Assembly: GCA_963798505.1 (NCBI GenBank)
Contig: CAWCTX010000018.1
Span: 248,001 to 312,000 of the forward strand
Source: CAVWSM01 sp963798505
GTDB lineage: Bacteria > Actinomycetota > Actinomycetes > Jiangellales > Jiangellaceae
Length of the DNA stretch: 64,000 bases
Direction: 5' to 3'
Positions 18,601-27,059 of the stretch are shown here, piece by piece. Below the pieces are notes generated by a model. That model did not search any database and was not told where the DNA came from. It saw only the letters and a list, made by a program, of their open reading frames with translations. Positions within the stretch are counted from its first letter, which is position 1. Every line of letters begins with the position of its first letter. The translations under genes and the position numbers were made by a program.

Positions 18601-19667
18601 TGCCCCGCCACACCCCGCCCTCCGCAGACAGCGGGTTGCCGAACTTCACCTCCGCGCACTGACACCAGGTGCCCGACGTGGACCGGAACGAGCGGTTGTC
18701 ATTGCTGCCCGCCGTCATCGTCGGGTCAACCATCACCGGGAACACCCTGGCCGGGTCGGCCAGCCACGACTCGTGCACGCTCACGGTGACCAGCCAGGTC
18801 TCGCCGTCGCGCCGCAGCGTGTAGCGGCCATTCGTGTCCGCCGGGCCGCGCTCGCCTTCGGCGCCGGACGAGTCGTACACGTATGGGATCGGCATCGTGA
18901 ACACCGCGTCGCCGGCATTGTCGCGCAGCTCGAGCGAACCCTCGCCGGTCAGCGCCGGCCGCAGGTCCGTGTCCAGCCCGAACCGCCACGACGCCCTGCC
19001 CGGTGCCGGCCGCTCCCGCAGGATCAGAGTCTCCTCCACCTGCGACTGGCGCACGTCGTAGCGCAGGTCGACGCCGTCGAACACGTCACGATAGACAACT
19101 GCGTCCTCGCCCCACCGGCGCGGCCTTCACCGGCGCCGCCTCCGGCAACGACAACGCTACCCACCCGTCGTCGGTGCCCGCGCGCACCAACTCCTTCGCA
19201 TCGGCCTTCGCCGCGAACCGCGGCGACAGCGGATGGGCCCCCGGCCGGAGCGCACCGGTCTTGTCCTTGGTGATCGTCTTGTCGATCGGAACCCACTCGC
19301 CGTCGCCGTCCTTGACGTTCAGCGGCATGTGACCGATCTCCGCCGTCCGCGTCCCGTCGGGGTTCAGGTAGGTGTTCTGGAACTGCGACCGCTTCTCCAG
19401 CTTGGACCGGCCGTTCACGAAGCCGGACACGCCCGTCGGGTTCGCCGCTACGGCGTCAAAGCTGCCCTGCTCGGTCGCCTCCGGCTGAGCGGGCGCCGTC
19501 ACCTCACCCTGCGGCAGCAGGCCCACATGGCGCGCCGACTTCACCGACTGATCCTTCGGTGAACCTGCCGCAATCTCCGCCGACAACACCGCAGCCGCCA
19601 TCGCCGACGCCATGACCAGCGACAGCAACCGGCGAGCACCAACCACAACGGAGCCGCGACGACCCAC
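12692..19667 (-). CDS. Secreted RHS-repeat polymorphic toxin with PA14 and LamG domains (four frame breaks)
   Basis: About 2,320 codons. The chosen GTG start at 19667 has GGGGGAGG five bases upstream and is followed by a signal-peptide-like stretch (RRLLSLVMASAMAAAVLSAE). Domains in order: an N-terminal beta-rich region, a PA14 domain (about 17,790-17,340), a LamG/concanavalin-like domain (about 16,240-15,600), a second PA14 domain (about 15,510-15,110), and RHS/YD repeats (for example TEYDQVGRVFE, FGYDAAGKLEW) to the core end (ARQYVPALGRFLSVDP, then GDPINATDISG at about 13,100). A variable tip of about 145 residues follows (GHRQQFTGKQRSLRKQL, then a membrane-helix-like end). Single-base breaks lie near 19,105, 17,152, 14,785 and 13,690; removing each rejoins perfect RHS protein. 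The RHS shell would enclose and release the tip toxin. Confidence 0.85.
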
Positions 19668-19958
19668 CCGAACCTCCCCCAGCAGACGGGCGGAACCGCC
19701 CGACATCATGACAAGTGGGGAGGTTTCTATATCAGATGAGGTCGCCTCACAAGACTTGACAAAGACCGACAAAGCATGCAACCCCACCATCATGAGCAGA
19801 TTGACAGTCTCCGAGAGGTCTCTCGCCACCAGGCTGAAACCCGCCTCTCGAGCGGGTGCCAGGGCCCAGAAACCCATCGAAACCAGGGCATCAGGCACAC
19901 GCTAAGTGGCTCATATGCCCGATTAGACCGAGTTGTGAGGCGTCGAAGGCGGACTGCA

Positions 19959-19982
19959 AATGAGACCAGAAATGAGACTACG
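19959..19982 (+). repeat. Right internal end repeat with paired ATGAGAC boxes (candidate recombinase arm site)
   Basis: Identical in sequence and orientation to 7685-7708. It lies 62 bp inside the right attachment site, while the other copy lies 93 bp inside the left one. The stretch from here to the RHS start at 19667 holds no gene and must include the RHS promoter. Confidence 0.55.
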
Positions 19983-20044
19983 AGGCTCTGAGAGCCCCGT
20001 AGTCGATCACCAGCAAGATCACCAGAATCGAGAAACCGCAGGTC

Positions 20045-20106
20045 AGTGGCGGAGGCGGCGGGATTTGAACCCGCGATGGGCTTGAGACCCAAACCCGCTT
20101 AGCAGG
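20045..20106 (-). repeat. Right attachment site, shared 3' half of tRNA-Ser(GCU)
   Basis: 62 bases identical to 7530-7591. The shared part ends in the anticodon stem-loop of the tRNA, a usual crossover region for integrases that use tRNA genes. After integration the tRNA keeps its chromosomal 5' part (20107-20139) and takes its 3' part from the element, so the gene stays intact. Confidence 0.85.
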
Positions 20107-20139
20107 CGGGCGCCATAGACCGGACTAGGCGACGCCTCC
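20050..20139 (-). tRNA. tRNA-Ser (anticodon GCU)
   Basis: On the - strand the 5' acceptor strand GGAGGCG pairs with CGCCTCC at the 3' end. The anticodon stem CCCGC/GCGGG encloses the loop CTGCTAA with anticodon GCT, a long variable arm follows as in all serine tRNAs, and the T arm is GCGGG-TTCAAAT-CCCGC. The discriminator base is G and CCA is encoded (20047-20049). It reads serine codons AGC and AGU. Its 3' half is the integration site of the island to its left. Confidence 0.95.
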
Positions 20140-20234
20140 ATGACTTCCGCCCGGCAAGGGCGGCGCGGCAAAGGCTACCTGGCAGGCTCGCGTAGGAGCA
20201 AAGTCGGTGTAGGGACCGTGTCGTACCCGCGGAT

Positions 20235-20891
20235 GTGGAGCCGATGGACGAGCGATTCACCGATCGCATGCAGGCCGGCCGCCGGCTGGCCCAGGCGCTG
20301 AGCCATCTCGCCGGCACCCCCGGGCTGCTGGTTCTTGGGCTCCCGCGCGGCGGGGTGGTCGTGGCCGCGCCGGTGGCGGCTGCGCTCGGCGCGCCCCTCG
20401 ACATCCTCGTCGTGGCCAAAGCGGGGGTGCCGTGGCAGCCCGAGCTGGCCCTGGGCGCGGTCTCCGCGGACGGGCTGCGCGTGCTCAACGACAGCGTGGT
20501 GCGGCGTGCCCGGCTGAATCCGGACGAGGTTGACCAGTCACTGGCCGCCGCCACCGAGAAGGCGGCGCTCAAGGCGGAGACGCTCCGCGGCGGGCGCCCG
20601 GCCCTCGACCTGGACACCCGCGTCGTCGTCCTCGTCGACGACGGCCTGGCCACCGGTGCCACTGCTCGCGCGGCGGTCGAGGTCGCCCGCAAGCAGGGCG
20701 CCTCACGCGTCGTCCTGGCCGTGCCCGTGGCCCCGGCCGACACGGCGGCAGCCTTCCGTGACCTGGTCGACGAACTGGTCGTGATCAGCGTCCCGCGCCG
20801 TTTCGATGCCGTCGGATCCTGGTACGACGACTTCACGCAGACCACAGACGCGGAGGTACGCAATCTCCTCGAATCGGCCGGTACGAACTAG
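20235..20891 (+). CDS. Phosphoribosyltransferase-domain protein
   Basis: A 218-residue protein with a type I PRTase fold. The PRPP-binding loop VVVLVDDGLATGATARAA (about 135-152) has the two acidic residues followed by TGAT. An N-terminal P-P-type loop GLPRGGVVVAAPVA (38-51) and the strand LDILVVAKAGVP are also typical of stand-alone phosphoribosyltransferase-domain proteins. The substrate base is unknown and no purine or pyrimidine gene is nearby. GTG start at 20235; an ATG nine bases later (20244) is an alternative. Confidence 0.8.
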   Translation: MEPMDERFTDRMQAGRRLAQALSHLAGTPGLLVLGLPRGGVVVAAPVAAALGAPLDILVVAKAGVPWQPELALGAVSADGLRVLNDSVVRRARLNPDEVDQSLAAATEKAALKAETLRGGRPALDLDTRVVVLVDDGLATGATARAAVEVARKQGASRVVLAVPVAPADTAAAFRDLVDELVVISVPRRFDAVGSWYDDFTQTTDAEVRNLLESAGTN

Positions 20892-20979
20892 TCGGCAACC
20901 GAACTGACCGCCCGGTCGTCTACCAGTGCGAGAGGCTTCGGGTGGGACAACCGATCTTCCTGCGTTTCAATGGAGAGTT

Positions 20980-22596
20980 GTGACGAGGATCGCCGAGCAG
21001 ACGCTCGACGGTGCCGATGACAAGTCCCCGGCCGAAGAGCCGCGGCTAGGTCGGCGTCGCGAGGAGAAGCACGCGCGGCGGCGGTTCCTCAGCTTCGTGG
21101 CCGTCGGCACGCTGATCCCCGGGGTCGGGCTCATCGCGGCCGGCCGGCGACGGGCGGGCTTCACGATCCTGTCGCTCTTCCTCCTGGGCGGCTTCGCGGC
21201 GCTCGGCGTCGTACTCATGCTGGCGCGTCGAGGACGGTCCGGCGTTCTCGAGTTCGGCCTCGACAGCTCCAACCTCCGCCTGCTCGGCTGGAGCCTCGCT
21301 CTCCTCGCCGTTGTCTGGCTGCTCGTTGCCCTGGTGAGCCACCGAGCGCTGCAGCCGGCGGACGCGTCGGTCGGCACCCGCCTGCTGGGCTCACTGGTCG
21401 TCATCGCCGTCGCGTCGCTCGTGATCACGCCCATCGCGGTCGGATCGCGCTACGCGTTCAGCTCCCGCGCAATCGTGGAGCTGTTCCCCTCGCTGGACGA
21501 CGGCGTCAGCCTGACCCGTCCGGACGTCCCGGCCGAGCCGGCCCAGGACCCGTGGGCCACCACGCCGCGCGTCAACGTTCTGCTGCTCGGCAGCGACGCC
21601 GGGCCCGACCGCGAAGGCGTCCGCCCGGACACCATCATCCTCGCGAGCATCGACACCGAGAGCGGCACGACAACGCTCTTCTCGATCCCACGCAACCTGC
21701 AGGACGTGCCGTTCCCCGACATCGAGGGACCCGGCGGAGCGCTGAACGACGCCTACCCGCGCGGCTACCGGGCCAGCGGCGATGAGGGCGAGCAGCTCAT
21801 CAACGCCATCTATCGCAACGTGCCCGACGCGCACCCAGAGGTGTTCGAAGGGGTTGCCGACCCTGGCGCCGAGGCGATGAAGCTCGCAGTGCAGGGCGTG
21901 CTCGGCTTGCCGGTCGACTACTACGTGATGATCAATCTGCAGGGCTTCGAGGCGATGGTCGACGCCGTGGGCGGCGTGACCGTCGACGTTCCCTACCGCA
22001 TCCCCGTGGGCAACCAGACCCTCCCGAGCGGAGGCTGCTCGCGAGCGACCGGCGGCTATATCGAGCCCGGACCCGACCAGCGACTCAACGGCGTCGAGGC
22101 GCTGTGGTTCGCGCGGGCGCGCTGCATCCCGGACGAGCCGAGGGCCAGCACCGACTACGAGCGGATGCTGCGCCAGCGCTGTGTGATCAACGCGGTTGTC
22201 GACCGCATCGACCCGGCGACCGTGCTCACTCGCTATGCGCAAATCGCTACGGCCACGACAGATCTCATCTCTACCGACATCCCGCAGGAGATGCTGCCCG
22301 CATTCACCGAGCTCGCACTACGGGTGCAGTCAGGCGTGGTGCAGAGCGTTCCGTTCACCGGCGACGGCGAGACGGGTGCGCAGATCAACACGGTGAGTCC
22401 CGACTTCGACGAGATCCACGCGATCGCGCAGGCTGCCTTGACCGCTGAGACGCCTTCGGCGACGGCCTCACCGCCCGCGACCGGGGGGAGCACGCCGGCC
22501 CCCGGCACGAGCGTGGCGCCGCCGGCCGGTCCGGCACCCGGTCAAGCCTCAGGTCCGGCCGGCGTGACCCCGGAGGATCTCACCCAGGTCTGCTGA
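20980..22596 (+). CDS. LytR-CpsA-Psr (LCP) family cell-wall glycopolymer transferase
   Basis: About 538 residues. A charged cytoplasmic start is followed by several membrane helices (FLSFVAVGTLIPGVG, ILSLFLLGGFAALG, LLGWSLALLAVVWLLVALV, LLGSLVVIAVASLVI), then an extracellular LCP domain beginning VNVLLLGSDAGPDR with the conserved DTIILASID and IPRNLQ motifs, the YVMINLQGFEAMVDAVGGV strand-helix and the RLNGVEALWFARAR motif. The tail is Pro/Ala/Thr-rich. LCP enzymes join undecaprenyl-linked polymers to peptidoglycan. The GTG at 20980 is preferred because GGAG lies just upstream; an ATG at 20926 is possible. Confidence 0.88.
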   Translation: MTRIAEQTLDGADDKSPAEEPRLGRRREEKHARRRFLSFVAVGTLIPGVGLIAAGRRRAGFTILSLFLLGGFAALGVVLMLARRGRSGVLEFGLDSSNLRLLGWSLALLAVVWLLVALVSHRALQPADASVGTRLLGSLVVIAVASLVITPIAVGSRYAFSSRAIVELFPSLDDGVSLTRPDVPAEPAQDPWATTPRVNVLLLGSDAGPDREGVRPDTIILASIDTESGTTTLFSIPRNLQDVPFPDIEGPGGALNDAYPRGYRASGDEGEQLINAIYRNVPDAHPEVFEGVADPGAEAMKLAVQGVLGLPVDYYVMINLQGFEAMVDAVGGVTVDVPYRIPVGNQTLPSGGCSRATGGYIEPGPDQRLNGVEALWFARARCIPDEPRASTDYERMLRQRCVINAVVDRIDPATVLTRYAQIATATTDLISTDIPQEMLPAFTELALRVQSGVVQSVPFTGDGETGAQINTVSPDFDEIHAIAQAALTAETPSATASPPATGGSTPAPGTSVAPPAGPAPGQASGPAGVTPEDLTQVC

Positions 22597-22670
22597 GCGA
22601 CCGGCAAACCTGGAAGGCTTGGTGGCGGACGGGCCCGTTCTTGCGGTGCCCGACCCGTACGGGAGGTTCA

Positions 22671-23126
22671 GTGGCGGGGGACCGCACGGTCTACGGCGTC
22701 GCACCGGCGACGTCCACTCGAGGCGCGGGCGTCGCGGCGATCGGTCTCGGGGTGTGCGTCCTGCTCTGGGTCGCGGTACTTCTGTTCGATTCGCCGACCT
22801 GGCTGATGTGGTTGCTGGGAGTCCTGCTCGGCGGGTTGGCTCTCGTGTTCCTGGTTCTCCTCGGGACCGCACTGTTCCGCCTTGCGGGCCGCGGCCCGCG
22901 ATTCGTCGTCGACGCTGACGGCTTCGAGAACCACACCGGCGGCCGTGTCGGCGTCCGGCGGGCGACCTGGCGCGAGGTCAAGCTGGTCAAGGGAAACGAC
23001 AGCACCCTCGTCATCGAGCTGCGCGACGGCCGGCAGAGTCTTGTCGAGGTCACCCTGCTCGACGTCGAGCCGCCCCGATTGGCCGACGACCTGCGGGCCC
23101 ACCTCAACCGGCGCAGCAGTGGCTGA
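22671..23126 (+). CDS. Small membrane protein of unknown function
   Basis: A 151-residue protein. GTG start with GGGAGG nine bases upstream. Two membrane helices (VAAIGLGVCVLLWVAVLL and WLMWLLGVLLGGLALVFLV) are followed by a soluble beta-rich domain (FVVDADGFENHTGGRVGV, WREVKLVKGNDSTLVIEL) resembling the PH-like domain of many actinobacterial membrane proteins. It ends inside the next gene, with an eight-base overlap, so the two are co-translated. Function unknown. Confidence 0.7.
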   Translation: MAGDRTVYGVAPATSTRGAGVAAIGLGVCVLLWVAVLLFDSPTWLMWLLGVLLGGLALVFLVLLGTALFRLAGRGPRFVVDADGFENHTGGRVGVRRATWREVKLVKGNDSTLVIELRDGRQSLVEVTLLDVEPPRLADDLRAHLNRRSSG

Positions 23127-23781
23127 TCGGCTCGCCGAGGTTGTCTCCCAGCTCGCCGCGGGCGGGTTCCCGCCCGCGGACGGCGTGGTCGAGGTGGTGC
23201 CTGCCCCTTCACGGACGCATGCCGCTGTGCTGGCGTTCACCGGGCACCACGTGGTCGCCGCCGACGTCGATCCCGCGTGGGTGGCGCAGCAGGTAGCGGC
23301 GGACACCTACACGGCGCCAGTCAGCGCCCGCTTCCTCCACGCACTCGGCGACCGCGTGGGTCATCACGCCGGCAGCCTCGACATCGTCCTCGTCGCGCGG
23401 TCGTTGGAGTGGTCGGCAGCGCCGCTGGCGCTCCGCGAGACAGACGAGCGTACGCATCCGCGCGTCGCGCGAGCCGGTCGATACCGCGACTCCGTACGCG
23501 CGTGGGAGACCGTCGACGGCTCGGGCGTCATCACCCTCGGACGCGGCCTTGGCCAACGATGGGAGGCGTCGTACGAGCTGGACTCCGGCGCCCGCGGCCA
23601 GGGCATCGGTCGCCTGCTCGCGACGGCCGCGCGACACCTGGTGCCGACCGGCGAGAGCGTGTTCGTTGCCGTCGCGCCCGGCAACGTTGCCTCGTTGCGC
23701 GCGACGCTGTCGGCAGGGTTCGAGGTCGTGGGCGCCGAGGTGCTCTTCGGTGGCCGGACGGATGCTCAGGTCGTCGAGTAG
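23119..23781 (+). CDS. GNAT-family N-acetyltransferase
   Basis: A 220-residue protein starting at a GTG that overlaps the end of the upstream membrane-protein gene. The C-terminal half has the GNAT core: the acetyl-CoA loop [20 protein letters not shown] (R/QxxGxG) and the following strand-helix ([18 protein letters not shown], then [11 protein letters not shown]). The N-terminal half ([15 protein letters not shown] and similar) looks like a degenerate or family-specific extension. The acceptor is unknown. Its last 16 bases overlap the end of the convergent YbhB-like gene. Confidence 0.8.
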   Translation: MADRLAEVVSQLAAGGFPPADGVVEVVPAPSRTHAAVLAFTGHHVVAADVDPAWVAQQVAADTYTAPVSARFLHALGDRVGHHAGSLDIVLVARSLEWSAAPLALRETDERTHPRVARAGRYRDSVRAWETVDGSGVITLGRGLGQRWEASYELDSGARGQGIGRLLATAARHLVPTGESVFVAVAPGNVASLRATLSAGFEVVGAEVLFGGRTDAQVVE

Positions 23782-24296
23782 GTCGCAATCAGCGTCGCGC
23801 GTGCCAGCGTGTGGAAGGCCAGGTTGACCGACACGACGGCCGGAGTGGCATCGGGTCCGACGCCGAGGGTGGGGACGTCGACGGCGTGCACGACGAAGAA
23901 GTAGCGATGGTCGCGGTCGCCCGGTGGCGGCGCCGCGCCGCCGTACTCCTTCGTGCCGAAGTCGTTGCGCAGTTGGTAAGCCGCGCCCGGCAGCGCCGAT
24001 CCGCTGCCGCCGGCGCCGCGCGGCAGGTCGGTGACATGGGCCGGGAGGTCGACCAGCACCCAGTGCCAGAACCCGCTCGGCGTCGGGGCGTCGGGGTCGA
24101 AGCACGTCACCACGAAGCTCTTGGTCTCCTCGGGGAAACCCGACCAGCTCAGCTGTGGCGATCGGTTGCCCCCGGCGTGCGCGAAGTCATCGCCCAGCCG
24201 CTCCCCCTCAGCGATGTCCTTGCTTGACAGCGTGAACGATGGAACGGGCGGCAGGAAGTCGTAGGGGTTGGGGGCGACGGGACGTTCCAGGCTCAC
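23766..24296 (-). CDS. YbhB/YbcL family (Raf kinase inhibitor-like) protein
   Basis: A 176-residue PEBP-fold protein with the family motifs [26 protein letters not shown], the [15 protein letters not shown] anion-binding strand, the [20 protein letters not shown] loop (D-x-H and GYxGPxPP-type motif) and [11 protein letters not shown]. The biochemical role of bacterial members is not settled. GTG start at 24296. It diverges from the CsoR gene, and the palindrome between them could influence both. Confidence 0.88.
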   Translation of the reverse strand: MSLERPVAPNPYDFLPPVPSFTLSSKDIAEGERLGDDFAHAGGNRSPQLSWSGFPEETKSFVVTCFDPDAPTPSGFWHWVLVDLPAHVTDLPRGAGGSGSALPGAAYQLRNDFGTKEYGGAAPPPGDRDHRYFFVVHAVDVPTLGVGPDATPAVVSVNLAFHTLARATLIATYSTT

Positions 24297-24353
24297 GGCG
24301 GTCCTCCAGTCACGACGCTGGGACGCTTCAGGGGCGAGGTTAGTGCACCTCAT

Positions 24354-24368
24354 TACCCCCAGGGGGTA
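24354..24368. promoter_or_regulatory. CsoR-type operator palindrome
   Basis: TACCCCC-A-GGGGGTA, a perfect 15-base palindrome of the form known for CsoR-family repressors, located 10 bp upstream of the CsoR start and between divergent genes. Autoregulation by the adjacent repressor is the natural reading. Confidence 0.8.
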
Positions 24369-24378
24369 CCCTCGCACC

Positions 24379-24660
24379 ATGCATGGATATGTCGACGACA
24401 AGGACGCCATCCTCAAGCGGCTGCGTCGCATCGAGGGTCAGGTCCGCGGGTTGCAGCGCATGGTCGAGGACGACACCTACTGCATCGACGTGCTGACCCA
24501 GATCTCGGCCGCGACCAAGGCGCTTCAGTCGGTCGCGATCGAGCTCCTCGAGGACCACCTCAGCCACTGTGTCGCGGAGGCCACTCGCAAGGGCGGCGAG
24601 GAGGCCGACGCCAAGGTGCGCGAGGCCAGCGACGCGATCGCACGGCTCGTGCGCTCCTGA
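24379..24660 (+). CDS. csoR: CsoR family copper(I)-sensing repressor
   Basis: A 93-residue all-helical protein of normal family length. The Cu(I) ligand set is complete: C35 (DDTYCIDV), H60 and C64 ([10 protein letters not shown]), the C-H-C pattern of Mycobacterium tuberculosis CsoR. The basic N-terminal helix ([17 protein letters not shown]) is the DNA-binding face. Copper binding releases the repressor from a GC-rich palindrome, and such a palindrome lies just upstream. No copper exporter or chaperone gene lies next to it; the following genes encode a YbaK protein and an oxidoreductase. Confidence 0.92.
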   Translation: MHGYVDDKDAILKRLRRIEGQVRGLQRMVEDDTYCIDVLTQISAATKALQSVAIELLEDHLSHCVAEATRKGGEEADAKVREASDAIARLVRS

Positions 24661-24666
24661 CCGGCG

Positions 24667-25134
24667 ATGGCAGAGGAGCGCGCGCTCGCAGCGCTGGACG
24701 CTGCTGGAGTTCCCTACCGAGTCGTGCGGCATGGTCGCGTGGGCTCTGCTGCCGAGGCGGCTGCCGCGCGGGGCGTGGACGTCGGCGGACTGGTCAAGTC
24801 GATGGTCGTTCGGCGCGAGGAGGGGGACTACGTGTTCGTCCTCGTCCCCGGCGACCGCGCGATCTCATGGCCCAAGCTCCGCGCGCTGCTCGACGTCAAC
24901 CGCTTGTCCATGCCCGACGCGGAGACAGCCAAGGAGGCCACGGGCTACGAGCGAGGCACGATCACGCCGTTCGGCTCGACCACGACCTGGCCGGTCGTCG
25001 CCGACGCGCGGCTCCGCGGCCGGGAGCTCGCCTTGGGGGCCGGGGCGCACGGCGTCGCGGTTGTGCTTGACGGGGACACGATGCTGACGGCCCTCGATGC
25101 CCGCGTCGCCGACGTGACCGACCCGGAGCCGTAA
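24667..25134 (+). CDS. ybaK: YbaK/ProX-type aminoacyl-tRNA deacylase
   Basis: A 155-residue protein matching the Cys-tRNA(Pro)/Cys-tRNA(Cys) deacylase family: ALAALDAAGVPYRVVRHG, then GLVKSMVVRREEGDYVFVLVPGDR and the YERGTITPFGSTTTWPVVAD segment (G-x-x-x-P-F/I-G motif) and GAGAHGVAVVLDG. These enzymes hydrolyse mischarged cysteinyl-tRNA. It starts 6 bp after csoR, so the two are likely co-transcribed. Confidence 0.88.
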   Translation: MAEERALAALDAAGVPYRVVRHGRVGSAAEAAAARGVDVGGLVKSMVVRREEGDYVFVLVPGDRAISWPKLRALLDVNRLSMPDAETAKEATGYERGTITPFGSTTTWPVVADARLRGRELALGAGAHGVAVVLDGDTMLTALDARVADVTDPEP

Positions 25135-25139
25135 CCAAC

Positions 25140-26152
25140 TCAGCCGATGTCAAAGCCCTCGAGGACAGTGAGCTCGTCGATCTCCATGAGCTCCGCGTCG
25201 GTGAAGTCGAGGCGGTCGAGCGCGCCCAGGCTGTCGTCGAGCTGGGCGACGCTGCTGGCTCCGATGAGCACCGACGTCACGCGGGCGTCGCGGAGCGCCC
25301 ATGCCAGCGCGAGCTGGGCGAGAGACTGGCCGCGCTGCGCCGCGAGGTCGTTGAGCGCCTTGAGGTGCTGCATCCGCTGCGGCGTGAGGTGCGACTCGGT
25401 GAGAAAGCGGCCCTCCGCCATGCGCGAGTCGGCGGGCACGTCGCCGCCGAGGTAGCGGTCGGTGAGCAGTCCCTGGGCGAGCGGTGAGAACGCGATGCAG
25501 CCGACGCCCTCGCGACCGAGGACGTCGATGAGGTCCTTCTCGATCCAGCGGTCGAGCATGTTGTAGCGGGGTTGGTGGATCAGGCAGGGAGTCCCCAGCT
25601 CACGCAGGATGCGTGCCGCCTCGGTCGTCTGCTCGGCGTCGTAGTTGGAGATGCCTGCGTACAACGCCTTGCCTTGGCGCACCGCGGCATCAAGCGCGCC
25701 CATCGTCTCCTCGAGCGGGGTGTCCGGGTCGGGGCGGTGCGAGTAGAAGATGTCGACGTAGTCGAGGCCGAGCCGGGCGAGCGACTGGTCGAGGCTGGCG
25801 AGCAGATACTTGCGGCTGCCCCACTCGCCGTAGGGGCCGGGCCACATGTCCCACCCCGCCTTGGTGGAGATGAGCAGCTCGTCGCGGTAAGCGCGAAAGT
25901 CCTGGGCGAAGAGCGCCCCGAAGTTGGCCTCCGCGGATCCCGGCGGCGGGCCGTAGTTGTTGGCCAGGTCGAAGTGCGTGATGCCGCGGTCGAACGCCCG
26001 GCGCAGGATGGCGCGCTGCGTCTCGCGGGCTTTGCCGTCGCCGAAGTTGTGCCACAGGCCGAGTGAGATCGCCGGCAGCTGGATCCCGCTGCGTCCGCAG
26101 CGGCGGTAGGTCGAGTCGAGCCGTAGCGGTCGGCGGCGGCGGTGTAGGTCAT
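25140..26152 (-). CDS. Aldo/keto reductase (YghZ-like, one frame break near the start)
   Basis: After a short N-terminal part (MTYTAAADRYGS, from ATG 26152) the frame shifts near 26,115 and continues as a complete aldo/keto reductase: YRRCGRSGIQLPAISLGLWH, the FDLANNYGP motif (catalytic Asp and Tyr), STKAGW (catalytic Lys), YVDIFYSHRPDPDTP, SPLAQGLLTDRYL and VTSVLIGASSVAQL. NADPH-dependent reduction of aldehydes or methylglyoxal is the family activity. The ATG overlaps the stop of the upstream kinase gene by four bases (ATGA), which fixes the start and argues that the frame break is a sequence error. Confidence 0.85.
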
Positions 26153-26805
26153 GCCGGCGAGTCTTCCAGCCGTACGACAACGTCAGCTCGCGACCGTGTT
26201 GCGGCGACAATGGCCGCATTGCGCTGGTCGCTGCCGTGGGCCCAAGCGCGGGCCGCGGCCGGATCCTTGCCGAAGCTGGCGTGCCGGGCGGTGAGTCGGT
26301 CGAGCCGTACGGCGTCGCCGATCTCGACGTACCAACACTCGTCGAGCAACCCACGGATCGACCGCCACGGACCGTCGTCGAGCAACAGGTAGTTGCCCTC
26401 CGTCACGACGAGCGGCACCACGGGAGGGACGGGGATGGCGCCCGCGATGGCTTCCTCGACGCCGCGGTCGAACCGCGGTGCATAGACCGTGTCGGTGTCC
26501 GGATGACGCAGCCGGCCCAGCAGCGCCGCGAACCCAGCCGCGTCGAAGGTGTCCGGTGCTCCCTTACGCTCGCGCCGCCCCAGTCGGACGAGCTCGGAGT
26601 TGGCGAGGTGGAAGCCGTCCATGGGCACGAGCACGGCCTGCGGTGCGAGCGCAGCGACGATCTCGTCCGCGAGGGTGGACTTGCCCGCACCGGGAGCGCC
26701 CGTGATGCCCAGGATGCGGCGTTCGCCTGGAACGACGAGCCGCTGCGCGCGTCGCACGAGCTCGTCCCATCCGGTGATCATGAAGGTCTCGCGGGGTTGG
26801 GACAC
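26149..26805 (-). CDS. P-loop nucleoside/fructose-kinase-like protein
   Basis: About 218 residues. The Walker A motif GITGAPGAGKSTLADEIV lies near residues 33-50, followed by VPMDGFHLANSEL and an APRFDRGVEEAIAG segment, then LVVTEGNYLLLDDGPW (Walker B-like) and RLTARHASFGKD. This is the panK/uridine-kinase-like family (nucleoside/nucleotide kinase family protein, some acting on fructose). The exact substrate is unknown. The GTG at 26805 has GAAGGA six bases upstream and is preferred. Its stop overlaps the aldo/keto reductase start. Confidence 0.8.
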   Translation of the reverse strand: MSQPRETFMITGWDELVRRAQRLVVPGERRILGITGAPGAGKSTLADEIVAALAPQAVLVPMDGFHLANSELVRLGRRERKGAPDTFDAAGFAALLGRLRHPDTDTVYAPRFDRGVEEAIAGAIPVPPVVPLVVTEGNYLLLDDGPWRSIRGLLDECWYVEIGDAVRLDRLTARHASFGKDPAAARAWAHGSDQRNAAIVAATRSRADVVVRLEDSPA

Positions 26806-26836
26806 GGTCAATCCTTCATGATCACGGGGCCTGTGG

Positions 26837-26929
26837 CGGAGGGCATGGGATTCGAACCCATGAGGACGGAGTGGGCCCCGCCCTAGCGGTTTTCAAGACC
26901 GCCGCATTCGGCCGCTCTGCCAGCCCTCC
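26837..26929 (-). tRNA. tRNA-Ser (anticodon UGA)
   Basis: On the - strand GGAGGGC pairs with GCCCTCC. The anticodon stem GCGGT/ACCGC encloses a loop with anticodon TGA, a long variable arm follows, and the T arm is CATGGG-TTCGAAT-CCCATG. Discriminator G and encoded CCA (26834-26836). It reads serine UCN codons. No duplicated fragment of this tRNA was seen nearby. Confidence 0.94.
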
Positions 26930-27059
26930 CGAGCCTGCCGGGACGGACCCGGCGAAAAGCCGCGGGGAACAGCGTATCTGGCGCCAGGGGTGGACGGATC
27001 GCGCCGCATCCCGCACTCTGACAGGTACGCCCTTCCCCCCGGCCCCCCGGAGGTGTGTC

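Noticed and set aside
12692..19667. Programmed frameshifting to explain the RHS frame changes
   Set aside because: Four shifts at unrelated sequences, in both directions, with no slippery heptamer or consistent structure; similar shifts occur in ordinary genes across the window.
7652..20044. Integrase gene in the island
   Set aside because: No open frame or frame-shifted series shows the R...HxxR...Y pattern of tyrosine recombinases or a serine recombinase core; absence by eye is not proof.
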